From NCBI GenBank assembly GCA_947176925.1, contig CAMWSN010000006.1, forward strand, positions 1-35,839: a stretch of 35,839 nucleotides of DNA, in the 5' to 3' direction. The notes under the pieces are model-generated. The model searched no databases, was not told where the DNA came from, and saw nothing but the letters and a program-made list of their open reading frames with translations. The position numbers and the translations under genes are program-made. The DNA comes from an uncultured Porphyromonadaceae bacterium (GTDB taxonomy: Bacteria > Bacteroidota > Bacteroidia > Bacteroidales > Muribaculaceae). This document shows positions 31,787 to 35,839 of this stretch, in pieces (position 1 is the stretch's first letter; the number at the start of each line of letters is the position of its first letter).

Positions 31787-32452
31787 ATGACAGATAGGGA
31801 TATTTATAAAACAGAATACGAAAATGCCGAACAAGAATTTATAAAGTGTAACAAAAAAGCAGACTTGAGATATTATTCAGTCTGGCTTTTAGTAGGGACG
31901 TATATTATAATATTTTTTATATATGTCGTAACTCGCTTATGTGAAAACTCTGTTTCGGAGGATAGTAGATATATTTTTTGCAGAATAGTTAAAAGCGGAA
32001 TGCAGTGGATAGTGTCTCATTGGAAATTTATATGTGGATTCATTAGTGCAGGATGGATCTTATACAAATTTCAAACGGAGAGACAATCCAAAGTATTATC
32101 TGAGTATAATAACCGATTTTACACAACTCGCTGTATAAGAGAAACGACAAAAGAGATTGGTAATCGCTTGACAATGAAAGAGAAAGATGGTAGTATTACC
32201 TTCAGTCCTCCAAATGAGAGTGAGGAAGCGTTTTATCGTTTTTTTGAGGAAATTGAGCTAAATATACAGAGAGGAATCTTAAACAGTCGCGATGTTTATG
32301 ATTTATTTGCTTATTATGCGTTAGCAGGCATAAATGAAGGAGTTCTTCGTCCTACTGATTATGAGTTTGGAAATTGGGAACTTTTAAGAAAATTTATTAA
32401 TAGAATGAAACCGTTGTATGACTTTCATAAAAAATACGAAAATTATAATTAA
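31787..32452 (+). CDS. Membrane protein of unknown function
   Basis: This 221-residue protein has two hydrophobic segments (about residues 29-50 and 80-97, VWLLVGTYIIIFFIYVV and FICGFISAGWILYKF). A cytosolic C-terminal domain of about 120 residues follows, rich in charged and aromatic residues (FYRFFEEIELNIQRGILNSRDVYDLFAYYAL). That part loosely recalls DUF4760-type proteins, but I am not sure. The ATG at 31787 is chosen because the open frame upstream of it runs through RNA element 3. It is AT-rich relative to the core genes. It lies 57 nt after the terminator of RNA element 3 with no promoter between, and 16 nt before the BspA-like gene, so all three probably form one transcription unit. 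Confidence 0.7.
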   Translation: MTDRDIYKTEYENAEQEFIKCNKKADLRYYSVWLLVGTYIIIFFIYVVTRLCENSVSEDSRYIFCRIVKSGMQWIVSHWKFICGFISAGWILYKFQTERQSKVLSEYNNRFYTTRCIRETTKEIGNRLTMKEKDGSITFSPPNESEEAFYRFFEEIELNIQRGILNSRDVYDLFAYYALAGINEGVLRPTDYEFGNWELLRKFINRMKPLYDFHKKYENYN

Positions 32453-32468
32453 ATAAATCACAAATACA

Positions 32469-35400
32469 ATGAAAAAACGATTGCTTTTGCTGCTGTTTGC
32501 GGTACTGTCGCTTCTGCCGCTCTATGCCTATAGTTTCAAGATAGATGGCATTTATTATAACATCAATAGCGGAACATCAACCTGCTCCGTTACTTACCGA
32601 GATTCCTACAAATATTCAGGTGAAGTTGTAATTCCTGCCTCGGTAATTTATAATGGAGCCGAATACTCAGTAACCTCTATCGGGAATGCTGCTTTCAATG
32701 GCTGCATCGGCCTGACCTCGGTAGCTATCCCCAACTCCGTGACTTCTATTGGGAATTATGCCTTCAATGGCTGCATCGGCCTGACCACTGTGAAAATCGG
32801 CAATTCTGTGACAACAATTGGCGACCATGCTTTTTCTGGCTGTATTGGCCTGACCTCAGTTGATATTCCCAATTCTGTGACGACAATTTCCGAGTGTGCC
32901 TTCGTTGGTTGTAGCAGCCTGACCTCGGTTGATATTTCCAATTCTGTGACTATAATTGGCCAGGAAGCCTTTGAGGATTGCATCGGCCTGACCTCGGTAG
33001 TTATCCCCAACTCCGTGACATCAATTGGCAACTATGTCTTCAAGGGTTGCAGCAGCCTTGCTTCAGTTATAATTGGTAACTCAGTGACGATAATCGGCAA
33101 ACATGCCTTTGAGGACTGCGTCGGCCTGACCTCGGTCGAAATCGGCAACTCAGTGACGTCAATCGGCGACAATGCCTTCAAGGGCTGCATCGGCTTGACA
33201 TTGGTTTCTATTCCTAACTCCGTAACTTCAATCGGTTCCGGAGCCTTCTATGGCTGCATCGGCTTGACAACGGTCGCTATTCCTAATTCTGTGACTTTAA
33301 TCAATTACGAAGCTTTCAATGGCTGTAGCAGCCTGACATTGGTTTCTATCCCCAACTCTGTGTCTTTAATTGACAGCAAAGCCTTCAATGGTTGTACATC
33401 ACTGACAACTCTCATCGTTGAGGATGGTGATGCCCCCCTTCAAATGGGCTATAATGAATACAATTATAGCAAATATGGTCTGGTTGAAGGGAAGGGGTTA
33501 TTTTATGACTGTCCGTTAGAAACGTTATACCTTGGACGTACTCTTAGTTATGAAACCGGTCAAAGTTATGGTTTTTCGCCTTTCTATGGCAAAGAATCTT
33601 TAAAAGAAGTTACAATTAGTAACTCCGTGACTTCAATTGAAGAAAGGCTCTTCTATAACTGCAGTACCCTGACCTCGGTTGAAATTCCCAACTCCGTGAC
33701 TTCAATCGGTAACGCAGTCTTCTGTGGTTGCACGGCACTAACGAATATCATAATTAAGGATGGAGAGTCCACTCTTTCGCTCGGATATAATGACCATGTT
33801 ATTATTAATAGTGCTGGGTGTGGATTATTTTATGACTGTCCGTTAGAGACATTATACCTTGGACGTACTCTTAGTTATGAAACCGGTCAAAGTTATGGTT
33901 TCTCGCCTTTCTATGGCAAAGAATCTTTAAAAGAAGTTACAATAGGTAACTTAGTAACTAAAATCGGCGACTATGCCTTCTATGGCTGTAGTGGCCTGAA
34001 TGGCTCATTGACAATTCCTAATTCTATGGAGTCAATCGGTAATTACTCTTTCAATGGGTGTGAAGCGATTACAAGTCTCATAATTGAGGATGGTGAGACC
34101 ACTCTTGATTTAGGATATAATAATTATCATAAGAATTCTTATGATGGTGCTGGGAAAGGATTATTTTCATCCTGTCCGTTAGAAACGTTATACCTCGGAC
34201 GTAATCTACGCTACAATGCTGATGAAAATTATGGTTACTCACCTTTCTATGAAAAAAGATCTTTAAAAGAAGTTACAATAGGTAACTTAGTAACTAAAAT
34301 CGGCGACTATGCCTTCTCTGGTTGTAGCGGCCTGACCGGCTCGTTGACAATTCCCAATTCCGTGACGTCAATTGGCAATGCCGCGTTCAATGGATGTAAG
34401 GCAATCACAAATCTGATGATTGAGGATGGCGGGACCACCCTTTCTTTAGGATATAATGATACCGGTAAAGGATTGTTTTATGACTGTCCGTTAGAAACGT
34501 TACACCTCGGACGCAATCTTAGCTACGAAACCGGTAAAGATTATGGATACTCACCATTCTATGGCAAATCATCTTTAAAGGAATTAACTATAGGTAATAC
34601 CGTGACCTCAATCGGTGAGCGAGCCTTTAATGGTTGCAGCGGCCTGACCTCGGTTGAAATCCCCACCTCCGTGACCTCAATCGGCCAGTATGTCTTCGAC
34701 GGTTGCAGCGGCCTGACTTCGGTTGAATTCTCTAACTCCGTGACGTCAATTGGTGGAAGTGCCTTTAATGGTTGCAGCGGACTTAAAGAAGTTCATATTT
34801 CCGATATTGAAGCCTGGTGTAAAATTGATTTCGGTTCTAAAACATCTAATCCGCTGTTTTACGCACATCGTCTATTTATAAATGGGAATGAAGTTAAAGA
34901 GATAACTATCCCCAACTCAGTGACTTCAATCGGTAATTACGCTTTTTACGGTTGTGATAATATATATCAAATTTTAAGCGAGGCAGTTACTCCCCCTGAA
35001 ATCTCAGATGATTCGTTTTCTGCAGAGGTATATGACAATGCGTTAGTTACAATTCCGTCAGGTACTTTAAAGAGCTATCAATCAAAGTGGAGTCTGTTTA
35101 AACACCTGTTGGAGGGAGAGCCTGTTGAGCGAAGTTATGAGATTACGCAAGCGGGTACACTGATGAATAAACTTAATCTGTCGGAGGTGAATAATATTAT
35201 ATCTTTGAAGCTCTCCGGGCCTCTTAATGGTACGGACTTGCTGACTCTTAATAAGATGCCAAATATACAGACTTTGGATTTGAGCGAGGCTACAATTGTT
35301 AGCGGCGGTATGAATTATTATGAGGAAGATAACGTAAAATACGGCACTCAGGATAATACTCTCGGTAATTTTTGGGCGTATGCTCTTGACTGTCTTACAG

Positions 35401-35839
35401 AAGTCAAGTTGCCTAAAAATCTTGTTACATTAGGCGCAGGGACCTTTCAATCTAAAACCTTCTTAAACGGAGTAATCATACCCGCCTCTGTAATATCGAT
35501 TGGCAACTACGCGTTCAGTGGTTGCAGTTCACTGACAAATCTGATAATTGAAGATGGCGCGACTACCCTGTCTTTAGGATATAACGATACCGGTAAAGGA
35601 TTATTTTATGACTGTCCGTTAGAAACGTTATATCTGGGTCGAGACCTCATTTATAATACGTCTCCATTCTATGGTAAAGAATCTTTAAGACAAGTTACAC
35701 TTGCTAACTCTGTGACAACAATTGGAGCGAATGCATTCTCATATAGTGGACTGAGTTCAGTTGAAATACCCAGCTCCGTGACAACAATCGCCTCAGATGC
35801 CTTCCAAAATTGCAGCGGACTTAAGGAAGTCCATATATC
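32469..35839 (+). CDS. BspA-type leucine-rich-repeat surface protein (partial, 3' end outside window)
   Basis: The frame opens with a signal peptide (MKKRLLLLLFAVLSLLPLYAYS) and stays open for 1123 codons to the end of the window. Nearly all of it is BspA/Treponema-type LRR_5 repeats of about 23 residues with the core pattern SVTSIGNYAFNGCSGLTSVEIPN. Longer modules are interspersed (LGYNDTGKGLFYDCPLETLYLGRNL and SPFYGKESLKEVTIGN) and recur at least five times, in full or as variants. A non-LRR linker lies around 35080-35320. Such proteins are exported and bind host or matrix components in some species; the role here is unknown. Some repeat modules are almost identical at DNA level. It is the last visible gene after RNA element 3. 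Confidence 0.93.
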   Translation, partial: MKKRLLLLLFAVLSLLPLYAYSFKIDGIYYNINSGTSTCSVTYRDSYKYSGEVVIPASVIYNGAEYSVTSIGNAAFNGCIGLTSVAIPNSVTSIGNYAFNGCIGLTTVKIGNSVTTIGDHAFSGCIGLTSVDIPNSVTTISECAFVGCSSLTSVDISNSVTIIGQEAFEDCIGLTSVVIPNSVTSIGNYVFKGCSSLASVIIGNSVTIIGKHAFEDCVGLTSVEIGNSVTSIGDNAFKGCIGLTLVSIPNSVTSIGSGAFYGCIGLTTVAIPNSVTLINYEAFNGCSSLTLVSIPNSVSLIDSKAFNGCTSLTTLIVEDGDAPLQMGYNEYNYSKYGLVEGKGLFYDCPLETLYLGRTLSYETGQSYGFSPFYGKESLKEVTISNSVTSIEERLFYNCSTLTSVEIPNSVTSIGNAVFCGCTALTNIIIKDGESTLSLGYNDHVIINSAGCGLFYDCPLETLYLGRTLSYETGQSYGFSPFYGKESLKEVTIGNLVTKIGDYAFYGCSGLNGSLTIPNSMESIGNYSFNGCEAITSLIIEDGETTLDLGYNNYHKNSYDGAGKGLFSSCPLETLYLGRNLRYNADENYGYSPFYEKRSLKEVTIGNLVTKIGDYAFSGCSGLTGSLTIPNSVTSIGNAAFNGCKAITNLMIEDGGTTLSLGYNDTGKGLFYDCPLETLHLGRNLSYETGKDYGYSPFYGKSSLKELTIGNTVTSIGERAFNGCSGLTSVEIPTSVTSIGQYVFDGCSGLTSVEFSNSVTSIGGSAFNGCSGLKEVHISDIEAWCKIDFGSKTSNPLFYAHRLFINGNEVKEITIPNSVTSIGNYAFYGCDNIYQILSEAVTPPEISDDSFSAEVYDNALVTIPSGTLKSYQSKWSLFKHLLEGEPVERSYEITQAGTLMNKLNLSEVNNIISLKLSGPLNGTDLLTLNKMPNIQTLDLSEATIVSGGMNYYEEDNVKYGTQDNTLGNFWAYALDCLTEVKLPKNLVTLGAGTFQSKTFLNGVIIPASVISIGNYAFSGCSSLTNLIIEDGATTLSLGYNDTGKGLFYDCPLETLYLGRDLIYNTSPFYGKESLRQVTLANSVTTIGANAFSYSGLSSVEIPSSVTTIASDAFQNCSGLKEVHI

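Noticed and set aside
32756-33031. Antisense open frame of 91 codons with repeated VTELGISTEVRP-like units
   Set aside because: Its repetitiveness is only the reverse reading of the LRR DNA repeats of the BspA-type gene.
32700-33380. Regular 69-bp spaced repeats that could suggest a CRISPR-like array
   Set aside because: The units encode 23-residue LRRs in a continuous frame; there are no distinct spacers and no cas genes.

Overview
The window looks like a Bacteroidales chromosome segment, plausibly Muribaculaceae or a relative. The evidence is gene content (Stealth proteins, Omp28-like protein, BspA-type LRR protein, lipoprotein efflux adaptor) and repeated use of the Bacteroidetes housekeeping promoter (-33 TTTG, -7 TAnnTTTG). 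The family-level placement is inference. No tRNA, rRNA, CRISPR array, transposase or integrase was seen.

Layout. (1) 25-4861: envelope and housekeeping genes: a lipid A type acyltransferase, two Stealth sugar-phosphate transferases, a cytidylate-kinase-like protein and a sodium:solute symporter. (2) 4973-7342: an AT-richer accessory block with a small secreted protein, a DUF456 membrane protein and a lipoprotein, interrupted by two copies of a structured RNA element. (3) 7966-9829: a membrane-anchored Ser/Thr-kinase-like protein converging on a small putative regulator. (4) 9885-16499: an RND tripartite efflux operon (adaptor, pump, TolC) with a divergent AraC-family regulator. (5) 16496-25306: a MacAB-TolC-like ABC exporter (adaptor, ATPase, TolC, two FtsX permeases) followed by an NtrC-type response regulator and histidine kinase. 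A textbook sigma-54 promoter with an upstream palindrome precedes this operon. (6) 25393-31072: tsaB, an Omp28-like secreted protein, asd, rpoN (sigma-54 itself) and a GT2 glycosyltransferase, packed head to tail. (7) 31073-35839: a GC-rich inverted repeat, a third copy of the RNA element, a small membrane protein and the first 3.4 kb of a BspA-type leucine-rich-repeat surface protein that runs off the window.

The main discovery candidate is the three-copy RNA family (about 5506-5797 minus, 7451-7745 minus, 31426-31730 plus). Each copy has its own -33/-7 promoter, a shared series of stems with compensatory or wobble-compatible changes between copies, and an intrinsic terminator. Each lies just upstream of a different small gene for a secreted or membrane protein, with no other promoter visible between terminator and gene. 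In all three a conserved GCGTGG box can also pair with the 3' arm of the terminator, which suggests an attenuator-like switch. I do not recognise it as RNase P RNA, tmRNA, SRP RNA or 6S RNA, and I could not search Rfam.

The second coherent system is regulatory. rpoN, a sigma-54 response regulator with its kinase, and a sigma-54 promoter with a likely enhancer site all lie within about 11 kb, suggesting that the two-component pair switches on the ABC exporter.
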